This document shows positions 63,452 to 64,000 of a stretch of 64,000 nt of DNA, one piece after another (position 1 is the stretch's first letter; every line of letters starts with the position of its first letter). Source of the DNA: Paenibacillus agricola (lineage in GTDB: Bacteria > Bacillota > Bacilli > Paenibacillales > NBRC-103111); assembly GCF_011440305.1 (NCBI RefSeq), contig NZ_JAAOIW010000020.1, positions 48,827 to 112,826 of the forward strand. Reading direction: 5' to 3'. The translations under genes were made by a program, and so were the position numbers. The notes below the pieces were generated by a model. It was not told the DNA's origin. It made no database searches and worked only from the letters and a program-made list of their open reading frames with translations.

Positions 63452-63528
63452 ATGGTGGGCGCTGACGGGATCGAACCGCCGACCCTCTGCTTGTAAGGCA
63501 GATGCTCTCCCAGCTGAGCTAAGCGCCC
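63452..63528 (-). tRNA. tRNA-Val (anticodon TAC)
   Basis: 77 bases including CCA; acceptor GGGCGCT/AGCGCCC; anticodon loop CTTACAA. Confidence 0.93.
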
Positions 63529-63538
63529 TTACTTACAA

Positions 63539-63610
63539 TGACCCGTAGGGGACTCGAACCCCTGTTACCTCCGTGAAAGGGAGGTGTCTTAACCACTTGA
63601 CCAACGGGCC
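63539..63610 (-). tRNA. tRNA-Glu (anticodon TTC)
   Basis: 72 bases; acceptor GGCCCGT/ACGGGTC; anticodon loop CTTTCAC; CCA not encoded. Confidence 0.93.
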
Positions 63611-63628
63611 ATATTGAAAAAAATACTA

Positions 63629-63718
63629 CGGAGAGAAAGGGATTCGAACCCTTGAGACGCTTGTGGCGCCTACACGATTTCCAATCGTGCTCCTTCGACC
63701 AAACTCGGACACCTCTCC
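63629..63718 (-). tRNA. tRNA-Ser (anticodon GGA)
   Basis: 90 bases; long variable arm; anticodon loop TTGGAAA; CCA not encoded. Confidence 0.93.
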
Positions 63719-63723
63719 ATAAA

Positions 63724-63799
63724 TGGCTCCCCGAACAGGACTCGAACCTGTGACAACTCGATTAACAGTCGAGTGCTCTACCAACTGAGCTATCAGGGA
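63724..63799 (-). tRNA. tRNA-Asn (anticodon GTT)
   Basis: 76 bases including CCA; anticodon loop CTGTTAA. First tRNA after the 23S gene. Confidence 0.93.
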
Positions 63800-63909
63800 A
63801 TATAAATAATGTTTCAGGCTTTGCACCCTGAAAACTAGATCCGAAACCAACAATTTCTGCGTCGAGCAACGCCCCCCCTTTAGCTTGCGCTTCAGGGGGG
63901 ACTTCCTTT
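63800..63909 (-). other. 23S-tRNA spacer with a G-run hairpin
   Basis: A GC hairpin of CCCCCCT/AGGGGGG (about 63875-63899) lies next to the 23S end, and CAGGGTGCAAAGCCTG-type pairing lies near 63815-63830. No 5S rRNA fits in this 110-base spacer: none of the usual 5S blocks is visible. Confidence 0.6.
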
Positions 63910-64000
63910 GGATAAGCCCTCGACCGATTAGTATCCGTCAGCTCCATGCCTTGCGGCACTTCCACCCCGGACCTATCTACCTCATCGTCTATAAGGGGTC
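63910..64000 (-). rRNA. 23S rRNA, 3' end (partial at window edge)
   Basis: On the minus strand the edge reads GACGATGAGGTAGATAGGTC, later GGAGCTGACGGATACTAATC and GGTCGAGGGCTTATCC, the conserved 3' end of bacterial 23S rRNA. The gene continues beyond the window. Confidence 0.93.

Overview
The window looks like the chromosome of a Paenibacillus-type Bacillota (Paenibacillaceae). Reasons: strong AGGAGG ribosome sites with ATG/GTG/TTG starts; a LiaFSR envelope-stress module joined to PspA/PspC genes; CcpN-PpsR beside GlpX; HelD; a membrane-bound AraC sensor next to an LplA-type sugar-binding lipoprotein; DUF3243 and AIM24 proteins; and an rRNA-linked tRNA array in the same order as the Bacillus subtilis trnD array. 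Genus-level placement is inference; no 16S is present in the window.

Region 1 (1-38.4 kb) is core-like and moderately GC-rich. In transcription order on the minus strand it holds a LiaI-PspA-PspC-PspA then LiaF-LiaS-LiaR envelope-stress locus, an Eis-like acetyltransferase, an ECF sigma/anti-sigma pair with a candidate auto-promoter, a secreted SH3-NlpC/P60 hydrolase (plus strand), HelD, a molybdenum-cofactor block (moeA, moaA, mobA, MOSC) with a membrane cytochrome-Moco oxidoreductase and its two-component system, a YvbH-like protein, PpsR and CcpN divergent from glpX, TauE/SafE, DUF3243, PatB, DUF2935, AIM24, an SDR, an orphan sugar-binding lipoprotein with a membrane AraC regulator, and a ThuA-Gfo/Idh/MocA pair next to another AraC regulator. 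tRNA-Arg and tRNA-Leu(CAA) close the region.

Region 2 (38.5-47.9 kb) is more AT-rich and accessory: a PPP-type phosphatase, DUF402, six GNAT acetyltransferases interleaved with three intact and one broken Nudix hydrolase gene, a nucleotide-handling Rossmann-like protein and a lone ATP-dependent DNA ligase.

Region 3 (48-62.3 kb) is strongly AT-rich and mobile. It holds an IS110 relic, a two-gene AAA ATPase plus HNH nuclease cassette (Septu-like, with an unusual N-terminal extension) bracketed by two related hairpins, an unassigned protein with a Cys/His motif, a PQQ-propeller lipoprotein, a serine recombinase, an integrase-fold protein resembling the SPbeta repressor MrpR, two diverged copies of a ~200-bp non-coding repeat, a GIY-YIG protein, an SF2-like helicase and a tyrosine integrase whose gene abuts tRNA-Leu(TAA).

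Region 4 (62.4-64 kb) is fifteen minus-strand tRNA genes following the 3' end of a 23S rRNA gene at the window edge. I could find no 5S gene between 23S and the tRNAs. The best candidates for undescribed biology are the hairpin-bracketed ATPase-HNH cassette with its neighbour at 52058-53074, and the MrpR-like/recombinase/helicase element with its paired repeats and shared promoter motif.
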